64,000 nt of DNA from Myxococcota bacterium (GTDB lineage: Bacteria; Myxococcota; B64-G9): positions 620,001-684,000 of the forward strand of contig JAKLGA010000001.1 in the NCBI GenBank assembly GCA_022710975.1, given 5' to 3'. Under the pieces are notes generated by a model. The model ran no database searches, was not told the origin of the DNA, and saw only the letters and a program-made list of their open reading frames with translations. The translations under genes were made by a program, and so were the position numbers. Shown one piece after another: positions 16,960 through 25,962 of the stretch (the stretch's first letter is position 1; every line of letters starts with the position of its first letter).

Positions 16960-18351
16960 ATGATGAACTGGATCTGGATCGGCCTGCTGGTCTTCTCCAT
17001 CCTGTGCGCCGGCTTCACCGGCCAGATGCAGGCGCTCACCCTGGCCTCCTTCGAGTCCGCCCAGGAGGCGGTCTGGCTGGCGCTCAAGCTGGTCGGGATC
17101 ATGGCCTTCTGGCTGGGCGTCATGCGGGTGGCCCAGGACAGCGGGCTGATGGGCTCGATCGCCCGGCTCCTGCGCCGGCCCATGCGCTGGCTCTTCCCCG
17201 ACGTCCCCCCCGAGCACCCGGCCATGAGCGCCATGATCATGAACTTCGGGGCCAACATGATCGGCCTGGCCAACGCGGCCACGCCCTTCGGCATCAAGGC
17301 CATGGTCGAGCTGGACAAGCTGAACCGGCACCGGGGGACGGCCACCAACGCCATGTGCCTGTTCCTGGCCATCAACACCTCCAGCCTGTCGCTCTTCCCC
17401 ACCGGCACCATGGGGCTGCGGGCCGCGGCCGGCTCCAAGGATCCGGCCTCGATCTGGCTGCCCACCCTGCTGGCCACGGCCTGCTCCACCCTGACCGCCA
17501 TCGCGGTGGTGAAGCTCCTGCAGCGCCTCAGGCGCTACCAGCTCCCGGCCGAGGGGGTGCAGGCCGAGGTGCAGGCCGCCGCGGCGGCGCCCGAGACCCC
17601 GGTCGTGCCCCTGGCCGCGCCCGCTGTGGCCGGACCCGCGGCGCGGATCTTCGTGTGGCTGAGCCTGGCCGGCTTCCTGGCCGCGCTCCTCTACCACCAC
17701 CTGGGGCTGGTGTGGCGGGTGGAGCGGGTGGCCACGGCGGCCGAGGCGCTCAGGTCCCTGGCCCCCTGGCTCGACCCGCTGCTCGGGCGGCTGATCGACC
17801 CGCCCGCGCTCGGCGTGGGCACGCTGGTCAAGAACGCCTTCTCCTTCTGGGCCATCCCGGCGCTCATGGGCGGGCTGCTGCTCTACGGGGTGGCGCGCGG
17901 GGTGCGGGTCTACGAGAGCGTGGTGGAGGGCGCCAAGGAAGGCTTCCAGGTGGCGGTGCGCATCATCCCCTACCTGGTGGCGATCCTGGTGGTGGTGGCC
18001 ATGTTCAAGGCCTCGGGCGCCATGGATCTCCTCAAGGCCACGGTCGGCCGCCTGACCGAGCTGGTGGGCATGCCGGCCGAGGCCGTGCCCATGGCCATCA
18101 TCCGGCCGCTGTCGGGCAACGGCGCCTTCGCCTACATGAGCTCGATCTTCACCCAGTACGGGCCGGACTCCTACCTGGGGCAGATGGTGTCGGTGATCCA
18201 GGGCAGCATGGAGACGACCCTGTACGTGCTGGCCGTGTACTTCGGCGCGGTGGGCGTCTTCCGCGTGCGGCACGCGCTGGCCGCCGGGCTCCTCGCGGAC
18301 CTGGCCGGGGTGATCGCCGCGGTGGTGCTGACGAGCCTGTTCTTCGGGTGA
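16960..18351 (+). CDS. SpmA-SpmB fusion membrane protein (spore maturation / nucleoside-recognition family)
   Basis: The 463-aa membrane protein joins SpmA (residues 1-190; MMNWIWIGLLVFSI, NFGANMIGLANAATPFG, NTSSLSLFPTG) and SpmB (about 280-463; IIRPLSGNGAFAYMSS, GSMETTLYVLAVYFG), separate proteins in Bacillus. The two halves carry the nucleoside-recognition 'Gate' motif. Both proteins affect spore-core dehydration in Bacillus, but fused homologues are widespread in non-sporulating Gram-negatives, where the role is unknown; transport is inferred. The start is one of two adjacent ATGs (16960, 16963). A TTGACA at 16921 may be its -35, without a clear -10. The rhomboid gene follows after 4 bp. 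Confidence 0.88.
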   Translation: MMNWIWIGLLVFSILCAGFTGQMQALTLASFESAQEAVWLALKLVGIMAFWLGVMRVAQDSGLMGSIARLLRRPMRWLFPDVPPEHPAMSAMIMNFGANMIGLANAATPFGIKAMVELDKLNRHRGTATNAMCLFLAINTSSLSLFPTGTMGLRAAAGSKDPASIWLPTLLATACSTLTAIAVVKLLQRLRRYQLPAEGVQAEVQAAAAAPETPVVPLAAPAVAGPAARIFVWLSLAGFLAALLYHHLGLVWRVERVATAAEALRSLAPWLDPLLGRLIDPPALGVGTLVKNAFSFWAIPALMGGLLLYGVARGVRVYESVVEGAKEGFQVAVRIIPYLVAILVVVAMFKASGAMDLLKATVGRLTELVGMPAEAVPMAIIRPLSGNGAFAYMSSIFTQYGPDSYLGQMVSVIQGSMETTLYVLAVYFGAVGVFRVRHALAAGLLADLAGVIAAVVLTSLFFG

Positions 18352-18355
18352 GGCC

Positions 18356-19126
18356 ATGCCGGGCGAACCCTACCAGCCGGCCTTCAACCGCTTCGGGCTG
18401 AGCATGCGGCTGACCCGGGCGGTCAAGTGGCTGCTGCTCGCCAACGCCATCGTGTTCGTGCTCGAGCTGGTGGTGGGCCGCCTCGACGGCGGGCTGGACC
18501 TCATCCTGGACGAGCTGGCGATCTCCTTCGACGGCGTGTTCGGCCGGGCGCGCCTGTGGCAGCCGCTGACCTACATGTTCCTGCACGATCCCATGGGCAT
18601 CTCCCACATCCTGTGGAACATGCTCATGCTGTGGATGTTCGGCTCGCCGCTCGAGGGCTTCTGGGGCGCCCGGCGCTTCCTCCGCTTCTACCTGCTGACC
18701 GGGCTGCTCGCCGCCGGCGCCATCCTGCTGGTGGCGGCCGTGTTCCCCGGACAGCGCCTGGCACCGACCCTGGGCGCCTCGGGCGCGCTATACGCCCTGC
18801 TGGTGGCCTTCGGTTTCAACTTCCCCGACGTGGTCATCTACCTGTTCGGCCTGTTCCCCATCAAGGGCAAGCACCTGGTGCTGCTGTTCATCGGGTTGGG
18901 GGTGCTGCAGGCCTTGACCCTCGGTGCCAGCAACGTCTCCCTGGCGGCCCACTTCGGCGGCATGCTGGCCGGGCTGATCCTGGTCACCGGCCTGTGGCGC
19001 CCCAGCCGGGTGGCCAGCTACGCGCGGCTGGGCTGGATGAAGCTCCGTTACCGGCGGCTCAAGCGACGGCTCAAGGTCGTCGACCGCCAGGACGACGAGC
19101 CGCCCCCCGGCGGGTGGCGGCACTAG
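18356..19126 (+). CDS. rhomboid-family intramembrane serine protease
   Basis: This 256-aa protein has six predicted membrane spans between residues 20 and 220. The catalytic dyad is visible: S142 in LGASGALYALL and H199 in AAHFGGMLAG. N88 in HILWNMLML is the oxyanion residue of the HxxxN motif, and WQPLTYMFLHD is the family L1 signature. A basic cytoplasmic tail (RRLKRRLKVV) follows. Rhomboids cut single-span membrane proteins; the substrate here is unknown. It is in an operon with the SpmA-SpmB gene. The stop codon begins the sequence TAGAAACTCGA, which recurs after the TonB-dependent transporter. Confidence 0.93.
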   Translation: MPGEPYQPAFNRFGLSMRLTRAVKWLLLANAIVFVLELVVGRLDGGLDLILDELAISFDGVFGRARLWQPLTYMFLHDPMGISHILWNMLMLWMFGSPLEGFWGARRFLRFYLLTGLLAAGAILLVAAVFPGQRLAPTLGASGALYALLVAFGFNFPDVVIYLFGLFPIKGKHLVLLFIGLGVLQALTLGASNVSLAAHFGGMLAGLILVTGLWRPSRVASYARLGWMKLRYRRLKRRLKVVDRQDDEPPPGGWRH

Positions 19127-19134
19127 AAACTCGA
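19124..19134 (+). repeat. TAGAAACTCGA element, copy 1 (overlaps a stop codon)
   Basis: The rhomboid stop TAG is the first three bases of TAGAAACTCGA. The identical 11-mer overlaps the stop of the gene ending at 49298. In both places a GCGAAG-containing palindrome and an ACTGG follow within 40 bp. Confidence 0.4.
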
Positions 19135-19157
19135 GCGCGCCTCTCCGCGCGAAGACT

Positions 19158-19221
19158 GGACTTTCTAGCGCCGAAGGCGCGCTGAAAGTCCTGCTTGTCC
19201 CGTGGCGCGAAGCGACACGGG
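19158..19221. terminator. double hairpin between convergent genes
   Basis: The first hairpin (19158-19191) pairs GGACTTTC with GAAAGTCC and has an inner CGCC/GGCG stem. The second (19199-19221) pairs CCCGTG with CACGGG and has CGC-GAA-GCG inside. They fill the gap between the convergent rhomboid gene and the 792-aa protein gene. No T-run follows either, so the pair could be a bidirectional terminator or a REP-like element. Confidence 0.5.
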
Positions 19222-19229
19222 GCTGAGGC

Positions 19230-21608
19230 TCAGCTCTCCTCCAGCCAGATGTTCTTGATCGCGTCGTTGAACACGAGGATGCGCTCGATGTTGGCCTGGT
19301 CGAGCTTCGGGAACAGGGTGAAGCCCTTGCGGTTGGGGTGGTAGTCCGGCGAATGGCCCTCGAGGTTGCGCCCGTCGATCATGCGCAGCTTGAGCGCCGT
19401 GCCCGACTTGGCCGGGTAGGCCAGGCCCGGCGGCAGCATGAGGAAGATGGCCTTGAGCGCCAGCGCGTTCAGCTCCTCGGCCTGACCCTGGCCGGTCGCG
19501 GCCGGCTCGAGGCGGATCCAGTCCGCGTCCAGGTCGATCTCGGAGACCGTGCCGCGTTTGCTGGCGCCGTCCTTGAAGTGCACGGTCGCCTTGCGTGGCC
19601 CCCGGAGATCGTTCGGCCGCCCCTTGGCCCCGGCCGCGGCCGGCCGGGCGGAGAGCGGCTTGCCCTTGGCGGCGGTCTGCCGGGTGGCCGGCGCGGGCCG
19701 GGCGCCCGCCGCGGGCCGGGCACTCGCCGCGGACCGGGCGCCCGCCGCGGGCCGGGCACTCGCCGCGGGCCGGCCCCTCGCCGGAGCAGGGGCCTCGGCC
19801 GCGTCGTCGGCCTCGGAGAACAGGCTGCCCATCAGGTCGGCGCCCTGGTCCCTGGGCTCGGCCTTGGCCACCGGGGCCGGGGCAGGCCTGGCCGCCGCGG
19901 GCCTGGCCGCGGCGGGCTGGGCGGTCACCTTGACCGCCTGCACGTTGAGCGCCGGCAGCGGGCGGGCGCCGCCCGCCTTGGCCCTGGCCGCGGGCGCGGG
20001 CGAAGGCGCAGGCAGGGCCGGCGCGTCGTCCGCCTCCGGGAAGGGCACGCTGGCCGCGGGCTTCGCGCCGCGGACCGGGGCCGCGGCGGGTCGGGCGGCC
20101 ACGGTCGGGGAGGTCGTGGGCTCGTCCGCCAGACCCCAGAAGGAGTCCAGCTCCGAGGGGGCCTGGGGCGGCGCGAGCGGCACCGCGTTGGGCTTGCTCA
20201 CCTGGGACATGTCCTCGGCCTCGAACTCCGGCACGGCCGAGAGGTCGTCGTGCATCGCCTTCTGGTAGTCGTAGTCCGGCTCGACCGCGGGCTTGCGCTG
20301 GCCCGGCGGCGCCTCCTCCGGCTCGACCAGCAGGCCGAGCTCGGACTCGGCGGCGTCCGAGAAGTCCGGGACGTCGTCCAGGCGCGCCTCGGAGATGCCC
20401 GCCGCGGTCGCCATCCGGCCCGCGGGAGAGTCCTCGGCCTGGGTCACCATGGGCACGTTGGCCACGGTGGGCTCGGCCCGGGCCGGCCGCACCGCCGCCT
20501 CGGCGTCTGCACCCGGGGCGGTCGTGCCCTCGGCGAAGCGCGGGGTGCGGGCGGCCTCGCTCAGCGTCCCGGGCGCGGTCTCGCCGTCGGAGAAGCGCGC
20601 CACCGGACGGGGCCGGGCCGGGGGCTCGGGCGGCGGCGCGGGCGGGGGTGGCGGCACGAGGAAGGCGCTGGTCGGCGCCTCCGCGTCGGCCTCCTGGCTG
20701 ACGGGGATCTCGTGGCCCTGCTCGTCCACCTGCCAGGTCTCGGTGACCTCGACCGCCTGGCCCTTCTGCTCGGCCTCCCGCATGGCCTGGCGCACCAGCT
20801 CGTCGTCCAGCCTGGTCGACTCGTCGTCCGCGGACACCTCGAAGGAGGTGCGTCCACCGCGGGACACGTCCTTCTGGTCGTAGTCCGAGGTCATGGTCTT
20901 CTGCAGCAGGGCCTCCAGCTCCGGATCGAGCTCGTCGGCGCGGGTGGGCACCTCGGGCTCCGGGTCGGGGTCGATGTTCGCCTGGCGTGCGCGATCGACC
21001 AGGTCCGGCACGACCGGGGCGCGGGCGGCCTCCTTCTCCAGCCTGGAGGCCAGCCCGTCGTCGAGCTGGATGACGAACGGGTTGGCGGGGGCCTCGCGCC
21101 CGGCGATGGGGGTCTCGTCGGTCATGTCCACCTGGAACGAGCGTTTCATACCGGCCTGGTGGGGCAGCTCCTCCTCCTCCGCCGGTTGCTCCTCCTCCAG
21201 CCCCAGGCCCTTGAGGTCGCTCGAGAGGTCGACGGCGAAGGGCGACAGGCCCTTCTGCTGGAAGGTGGCCTTGCCCTCGCGGGAGTCCTTGATCACCTTG
21301 GCCTTGGGCTCCCGCTCGACGTCCTTCTCCCAGGCCTTCTCGGCCTTGAAGTCCTCGGCCTTCTCCAGCAGGTCCTCGGCCACCTCGGTGGCGAAGGCGC
21401 CGTCGGCGGTGGTGCGGGTCTTGCCCGCGGGCGCCTCCTCGACCACCTCGTGCCGCTTGACCTCCTCGGCGTCGCCGAGCGTCTCCTCCAGGAAGCGCAG
21501 GCGCTCCTCCTCCTTCGGCAGGAGCCGGCCCGAGGCCGCCTTGCGCGCCCGCAGGATCTTGAGCTCGCGGTGGAGCTTCTTCCATTCGGCCGAGCGTTCG
21601 TTGAGCAT
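19230..21608 (-). CDS. large Ala/Pro/Glu-rich protein with a conserved globular C-terminal domain
   Basis: The 792-aa product starts at the ATG at 21608 (MLNERSAEWKK); the longer reading upstream is out-of-character sequence. The N-terminus is a charged helix (EWKKLHRELKILRARKAAS). The middle 500 residues look disordered and acidic or Ala/Pro-rich, with repeats of ARPAAGARSAAS. Only the last 125 residues look folded (KATVHFKDGASKRGTVSEI, MIDGRNLEGHSPDYHP, QANIERILVFNDAIKNI). That end resembles an uncharacterised domain found in myxobacterial regulatory proteins. I cannot assign a function. It is divergent from the GT9 gene. Confidence 0.8.
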   Translation of the reverse strand: MLNERSAEWKKLHRELKILRARKAASGRLLPKEEERLRFLEETLGDAEEVKRHEVVEEAPAGKTRTTADGAFATEVAEDLLEKAEDFKAEKAWEKDVEREPKAKVIKDSREGKATFQQKGLSPFAVDLSSDLKGLGLEEEQPAEEEELPHQAGMKRSFQVDMTDETPIAGREAPANPFVIQLDDGLASRLEKEAARAPVVPDLVDRARQANIDPDPEPEVPTRADELDPELEALLQKTMTSDYDQKDVSRGGRTSFEVSADDESTRLDDELVRQAMREAEQKGQAVEVTETWQVDEQGHEIPVSQEADAEAPTSAFLVPPPPPAPPPEPPARPRPVARFSDGETAPGTLSEAARTPRFAEGTTAPGADAEAAVRPARAEPTVANVPMVTQAEDSPAGRMATAAGISEARLDDVPDFSDAAESELGLLVEPEEAPPGQRKPAVEPDYDYQKAMHDDLSAVPEFEAEDMSQVSKPNAVPLAPPQAPSELDSFWGLADEPTTSPTVAARPAAAPVRGAKPAASVPFPEADDAPALPAPSPAPAARAKAGGARPLPALNVQAVKVTAQPAAARPAAARPAPAPVAKAEPRDQGADLMGSLFSEADDAAEAPAPARGRPAASARPAAGARSAASARPAAGARPAPATRQTAAKGKPLSARPAAAGAKGRPNDLRGPRKATVHFKDGASKRGTVSEIDLDADWIRLEPAATGQGQAEELNALALKAIFLMLPPGLAYPAKSGTALKLRMIDGRNLEGHSPDYHPNRKGFTLFPKLDQANIERILVFNDAIKNIWLEES
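19691..19773 (-). repeat. 36-bp tandem repeat inside the Ala/Pro-rich protein gene
   Basis: Two near-identical 36-bp units (CGGGCCGGGCGCCCGCCG followed by CGGGCCGGGCACTCGCCG) encode repeated ARPAAGARSAAS in a predicted disordered region. One base differs between the units. Confidence 0.7.
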
Positions 21609-21681
21609 TCCATCCGCCTCGTCGGGAACCTGGGGCGAGCATAACCGAAAGGTCCGGAAGCGCCAAGCTCCTGGCGCGCAT

Positions 21682-21711
21682 TTGACGGGCGGGATCCTCG
21701 CCTGGCATGCT
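21682..21711 (+). promoter_or_regulatory. candidate vegetative promoter, leaderless, for the GT9 gene
   Basis: TTGACG (-35) and CATGCT (-10-like) are separated by 18 bp, and the ATG starts 8 bp after the -10. There is no Shine-Dalgarno between them. The -10 match is only partial. Confidence 0.35.
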
Positions 21712-21719
21712 CTGGAGCC

Positions 21720-22745
21720 ATGCCGGACGCGCGCATCCTCGTCATCCGCACGGGCGGGCTGGGCGACTCGTTGCTCCTGTGGCCGGCGGTCGCCGCCGCG
21801 CGCCAGCGCAGGCCCGCGGCGCGGCTCGAGCTGCTCGGCCACCGCGGCCGGCTCGGGCTGCTGTGTGGGCCGGGCGGAGCGGACGCCGCGCTCGAGGTCG
21901 AAGGCTCAGGCCTGCACCACCTGTACTCCCCGGAGGCCGCGCCGCCCGCGGAGGTGCGCGCGCGTTTCGGGGCCTACGACGTGATCGTGGCCTTCACCGC
22001 GGTCGGCGACTGCGCCCTGGCCGAGAACCTGTCCGCCTGCGGGGCCGGGGAGGTGCACGCCTTCCTGCCCCGGCCCCCCGAGGGCGTGCACGCCGCCGCC
22101 CACGCCCTGGACGCCCTGGTCCGCGCGGGCCTGGCCGCGCCCGGCGACGCCTCGCGCGCCCCGCCGCTGCCCGTCCCGGCCGGGGCCGTGGAGCAGGGTC
22201 GGACCAGGCTGGCCGCGGCCGGCCTGGCGCCCGGGCGTGTGGCGCTGCTCGCCCCGGGCAGCGGCAGCCCGGCCAAGTGCTGGCCGGCCGAACGCTTCGC
22301 GGCCCTGTCGGCCCTGCTGGCGCGGGACGGCTGGCGGGTGGCGCTGTGCGGCGGGCCCGCGGACGCGGACGCCCTGGCGGCCGCGCAGGCGGCCGCGCGG
22401 GCGGCGGGCGCGCCGGCCACGCCCACGCTCACCGACCAGGATCCCTCCGAGCTCCGGGCGCTGCTCGCGGCCTGCGAGCTGTTCGTTGGCAACGACTCCG
22501 GCCCGGCTCACCTGGCAGCCCTGCTCGGCCGGCCCACGCTGGTCCTGTTCGGGCCGACCCAGGCGGACACCTGGCGCCCCCTGGGGCCCAGGGTGGCGAT
22601 CGCCCGCGGCCAGGCCCCGTGCGCGCCGTGCGCGCCGGAGCGGCTCGAGGAGTGCGGCGGGCGCGCCTGCTTCGATGGGCTCGGACCCGAGCAGGCCTGC
22701 GAGGCCGCGCGGCGCCTGACGCAGGCGGCCCGGGAGACGGGCTGA
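21720..22745 (+). CDS. glycosyltransferase family 9 (heptosyltransferase-like)
   Basis: The 341-aa product has the GT9 fold. An N-terminal Rossmann-like start (ILVIRTGGLGDSLLLWPAV) matches the acceptor-side domain. The donor-side half has VALLAPGSGSPAKCWPAERF, then the family signature FVGNDSGPAHLAALLGRPTLVLFGPT. Members such as WaaC, WaaF and RfaQ add heptose to the lipopolysaccharide core; the sugar here cannot be told. No other LPS gene is adjacent. Confidence 0.9.
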   Translation: MPDARILVIRTGGLGDSLLLWPAVAAARQRRPAARLELLGHRGRLGLLCGPGGADAALEVEGSGLHHLYSPEAAPPAEVRARFGAYDVIVAFTAVGDCALAENLSACGAGEVHAFLPRPPEGVHAAAHALDALVRAGLAAPGDASRAPPLPVPAGAVEQGRTRLAAAGLAPGRVALLAPGSGSPAKCWPAERFAALSALLARDGWRVALCGGPADADALAAAQAAARAAGAPATPTLTDQDPSELRALLAACELFVGNDSGPAHLAALLGRPTLVLFGPTQADTWRPLGPRVAIARGQAPCAPCAPERLEECGGRACFDGLGPEQACEAARRLTQAARETG

Positions 22746-22755
22746 GCCTTGGGGC

Positions 22756-22784
22756 TTGCACGGGCTCGCTGGCCTGGGTAGCAT
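22756..22784 (+). promoter_or_regulatory. candidate vegetative promoter of the FHA gene
   Basis: TTGCAC (-35), 17 bp and TAGCAT (-10) lie 26 bp before the ATG at 22811, leaving room for a short leader with AAAGGTG as ribosome site. Both hexamers match the consensus at four of six positions. Confidence 0.5.
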
Positions 22785-22810
22785 GGGCACGCGAGACGAA
22801 AGGTGCTCCC

Positions 22811-23209
22811 ATGTTCCAGCTGTTCGACGAGGGTCGGCAGAGGACGTTCTCGTTGACCGGGTTGATCAAGGAGATCGGCCGCGGCGACGAGTGCGACATC
22901 GCCATCGCCGAGGATCCCAGCCTGTCCCGGGTGCACGCGCGGCTCGACCGGCAGGGCGAGGACTGGGTCCTGGTCGATCTGGAGAGCACCAACGGCACCT
23001 TCGTCAACGGCGAGCGGGTGCGCGAGGCCCGGCTGAAGCCCGGCGATCTGATCGAGCTGGGCGACACCCGGCTGCGCTTCCTGCCGGCGCCCGTGGCCGG
23101 CCAGGCCGTGCAGAAGAAGACCACCAAGGTGAACATGCGGCCCGTGGACGAGGAGGAGAAGCCGAGGGGCATCTTCTCCCGGGTCAAGACCGTGCTGACG
23201 AAGAAGTGA
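22811..23209 (+). CDS. small FHA-domain protein
   Basis: The 132-aa product is one FHA domain (residues 5-100) with the phosphothreonine-binding signature IGRGDECDIAI, SLSRVHARL and LESTNGTFVNGERV. A short basic tail (GIFSRVKTVLTKK) follows. FHA domains bind phosphothreonine, so it could be an adaptor for a Ser/Thr kinase such as the one at 6.9-8.6 kb (inference). It has its own candidate promoter and is followed after 43 bp by a gene of unrelated type. Confidence 0.93.
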   Translation: MFQLFDEGRQRTFSLTGLIKEIGRGDECDIAIAEDPSLSRVHARLDRQGEDWVLVDLESTNGTFVNGERVREARLKPGDLIELGDTRLRFLPAPVAGQAVQKKTTKVNMRPVDEEEKPRGIFSRVKTVLTKK

Positions 23210-23252
23210 GGTCCGCACCGGCAAGCCCCCCGAGGGGGGAATGGAGGGGACG

Positions 23253-23837
23253 ATGAGGCGGCGCGCGTTCGGGTTCCTGGCGGTGGCCCTGATCTCGGCG
23301 ACCGCCCTGGCGGCCGGTGTGGCCACGGTGGAGGGCAAGACCTACCAGCCCACCCTGAGCCAGGAGGGCAAGGAGCTGAAGCTCCTCGGGGCCGGCCTGC
23401 GGGAGAAGTGGTTCGTGGACGTGTACGTGATGGCCGCGTACTCCGAGAGCGGCTCGTGCGCCACGGCCGACATCGTCGCCAAGGACGAGCCCAAGTACCT
23501 GCGCATGGATCTGCTGCGCGACGTCTCGGCCGAGAAGATGGCCGACACCATCGGCGGCTCCTTCGAGGAGCACATGCCGGCGAACGCCTCCGAGAAGCTC
23601 AAGGCCCAGCGCAAGACCTTCGAGGGCTACTTCAAGGACGAGTGCACCGAGGGCACCGTGCTGGAGTTCTTCTACCTGCCAGGCACCGGCACGCTGATGA
23701 AGCAGAACGGCAAGCAGCTCGGTCCGGTGCTGGACGGCTTCGACTTCGCCAGGGTGCTGTGGGACATCTACTTCGGCAAAGAGACCTGCTGCGAGGACAT
23801 GAAGATCGACATCCTCAAGCACTGCCGCGGCAAGTAG
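23253..23837 (+). CDS. exported chalcone-isomerase-like domain protein
   Basis: The 194-aa product starts at the ATG at 23253, behind GGAGGGG. It has a signal peptide (1-21, ending ALAAG). The mature region matches the CHI-fold family found in bacterial periplasmic proteins: LKLLGAGLREKWFVDVYVMAAY, YLRMDLLRDVSAEKM, TIGGSFEEHMP and GPVLDGFDFARVLWDIYFG. Bacterial members lack flavonoid activity and are thought to bind fatty acids or other hydrophobic ligands. It lies 16 bp before the methyltransferase gene. Confidence 0.82.
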   Translation: MRRRAFGFLAVALISATALAAGVATVEGKTYQPTLSQEGKELKLLGAGLREKWFVDVYVMAAYSESGSCATADIVAKDEPKYLRMDLLRDVSAEKMADTIGGSFEEHMPANASEKLKAQRKTFEGYFKDECTEGTVLEFFYLPGTGTLMKQNGKQLGPVLDGFDFARVLWDIYFGKETCCEDMKIDILKHCRGK

Positions 23838-23853
23838 GGCCCCGGGCGGCCGC

Positions 23854-25962
23854 ATGGGACGGGCGCGCCAGGGCCGGGACGGTGTGGCCGGGGCGCTGCT
23901 CGAGACCGCGCGGGCGCTCGATCGGACCTGGCCGGGGCGCAAGGCCTCGGCGCTGCGCGAGGCCGCCGTCCTGGCGTTGCTGCGCCGCAGCGCCCTGGCC
24001 GGGCTGCACCCCGGCCTGGAGCCCGAGCGCGCCTGGGGCGAGGCGGCGGCCGCGGGCTGCCCGCTGCTGGACCCCGCGCTCGACCCGAGGCCGGAGGAGG
24101 CTCGGCCGGCCTGCCGGCTGGCCAGCCCCCCGCCGGAGGCCGAGCCCGAGCGGCTCTACGAGCGGCTCCAGGACCTCGAGCTGGCGAGGCGCGCCGGCGC
24201 CCTGAACCTCGGCCGGGCGCGCGAGGAGCGCCGCGCGCGGGGCGCGTTCTATACCCCGGCCTGGATGGTCGCGCGCCTGGTGGACCTGGCCCTGGACGAG
24301 CTCGCGCCGGGCGCCCTCCCGCCCTGCGTCCTCGACCCGGCCTGCGGCGACGGCCGGCTGCTGGTGGCAGCGGCCCGGCGCCTGGGGCGCGCCGCGGTGC
24401 TCGGCGTGGATCGCGATCCCCTGGCGGTGGCCCTGGCCCGCACGAACCTCTGGCGCCTGGCCGCGGCGGGTGGAGGCCCGGCCGCGACCGTGGTGTGCGG
24501 CGACGCCCTCACCGGTCCGGTCCGCCCCGGGCCCGGCGCCGCGCCGCCGGGGGCGATCGACTGGACGCGCGCCTTCCCCGAGGCCGGGGACCCAGGGCGG
24601 CAGGGCTTCGACGTCATCCTGACCAACCCGCCCTTCGAGGTGCTGACCGGCTTCCGCCGGGAGCCGCGCCGGCGCGCCTACGCCGCCCTGCTGCGGCGGG
24701 CCGGGTACCAGCTCTCCCTCGAGGGGGTGCTGAACACCTGCCGCCTGTTCCTCGAGCGCTGCCTCGAGCTGCTCGCCCCGGGCGGCCGGCTGGCCATCGT
24801 GCTGCCCTTCAGCTTCCTGATGGATCGCGCCTCCACGCCGCTGCGCGCCCACCTGCTGCGGCGGGGGCAGCTCGACCAGGTGGTCTTCTTCCAGGAGAGC
24901 CTGCAGACCTTCGAGGGCGTGGGGCAGGGCGTCCTGCTGCTGTCCGCGGTCCAGCGCTCCGCCCCCGGGCACGGCGTGCGCGTGGTGGACGGGGCGAGCG
25001 GCCGCGAGGAGCGCCTCGAGTTCGAGCACCTGGTGGCCCTGGACCCGGAGAACCTGCCCCTGCCCCTGGAGGGCGCCGCGGGCGTGGGGCTGGCGGCCCG
25101 GCTCCGGTCGCTGAACCCGGGCGAGCTGTCCGAGCTGGCCGAGGGGCGGGTGGGGGAGGTGGACCAGACCGTGCACCGCCCCTTCATGCGCAGCGCCCCG
25201 GCCTCCGCGCTCCTGGTGCGGGGCGCGCACCTCGCGCCCTACCGGGTGGAGCTGGGGCTGGACCAGCCCGAGGAGCGCTGGCTGGACGCCGAGGGCTTCG
25301 GCGCGGCCCGGGGCGGCGGCTGGCGTGAGGACGTGACCCGCGCCAGGGTGGTGCAGACCGGCATCGTCAACCTGGAGGCCGGCCGGCGGCTGGTGGCGGC
25401 CGAGGTGCCCGCGGGCGTGTACCTGGGCAACTCGGTCAACGCCTGGGTGCCGCGCCCGCGCGAGGAGCTGGACGAGGAGGCGCTGCGGGCCTACCTGCTC
25501 GGGCTGCTGAACTCCGCGCCGCTCGAGTGGCGCTTCCGGCTGACCTCCTCCAACCACAACGTGAACCTGTACGAGGTGCGCGCGCTGCCGCTGCCGCGCC
25601 TGGGGCGGCGGCTGCCGGCCGAGCGGCTCGAGGCCTTCGCCGCGGGCGCGGCCGCCCTGGTGGCCGGGAGCCGGGCGAGCCCGCTGGGCACGGTGCACCG
25701 CATCACCGGCGGCTGGGGCGTGCCCGCGCGCGAAGATCGTGCCGTGGCCCTGCTGATCGGGCGCGTGGCGCGCCTGCGCCAGTCCGCCCAGGAGCCCGGC
25801 CGGGCGGCCTGGCTGGACCAGGTGCTCGATCATCTGGTCAACTGGCACCTGGGCCTCGAGGAGTCGGATCTCGCGCGCATGCTGGAGCGCATGCCCGCCA
25901 GGGACCCGGCCCGGGACGAGCGGCAGGAACCGCCCAGGCAAGGCGGAGAGGTGCAGCCATGA
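23854..25962 (+). CDS. solitary N6-adenine DNA methyltransferase, type IIG/Eco57I-like
   Basis: This 702-aa protein has the GAFYTPAWMVARLVD entry and the SAM motif LDPACGDG (162-168). Catalytic motif IV is NPPF (N258-F261), which predicts N6-adenine methylation. A C-terminal region resembles target-recognition domains of Eco57I/TaqI-type enzymes (GNSVNAWVPRPREE, LLNSAPLEWRF, SSNHNVNLYEVRALPLP). The first 120 residues show no PD-(D/E)xK nuclease motif that I can see, and there is no restriction gene nearby. It may be a regulatory orphan methylase or a nuclease-dead IIG enzyme. It is embedded in a run of exported-protein genes and coupled by ATGA to the hydrolase that follows. Confidence 0.85.
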   Translation: MGRARQGRDGVAGALLETARALDRTWPGRKASALREAAVLALLRRSALAGLHPGLEPERAWGEAAAAGCPLLDPALDPRPEEARPACRLASPPPEAEPERLYERLQDLELARRAGALNLGRAREERRARGAFYTPAWMVARLVDLALDELAPGALPPCVLDPACGDGRLLVAAARRLGRAAVLGVDRDPLAVALARTNLWRLAAAGGGPAATVVCGDALTGPVRPGPGAAPPGAIDWTRAFPEAGDPGRQGFDVILTNPPFEVLTGFRREPRRRAYAALLRRAGYQLSLEGVLNTCRLFLERCLELLAPGGRLAIVLPFSFLMDRASTPLRAHLLRRGQLDQVVFFQESLQTFEGVGQGVLLLSAVQRSAPGHGVRVVDGASGREERLEFEHLVALDPENLPLPLEGAAGVGLAARLRSLNPGELSELAEGRVGEVDQTVHRPFMRSAPASALLVRGAHLAPYRVELGLDQPEERWLDAEGFGAARGGGWREDVTRARVVQTGIVNLEAGRRLVAAEVPAGVYLGNSVNAWVPRPREELDEEALRAYLLGLLNSAPLEWRFRLTSSNHNVNLYEVRALPLPRLGRRLPAERLEAFAAGAAALVAGSRASPLGTVHRITGGWGVPAREDRAVALLIGRVARLRQSAQEPGRAAWLDQVLDHLVNWHLGLEESDLARMLERMPARDPARDERQEPPRQGGEVQP

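Noticed and set aside
21609-21842. Longer reading of the 792-aa protein gene starting at 21842
   Set aside because: The added residues overlap the divergent GT9 gene and its candidate promoter, and look like non-coding sequence. The ATG at 21608 gives a good helical start.
25527-25958. Extended N-terminus for the alpha/beta hydrolase reaching back into the methyltransferase gene
   Set aside because: The extension has no domain character. The ATG at 25959 gives a clean signal sequence and a 4-bp overlap with the upstream stop.
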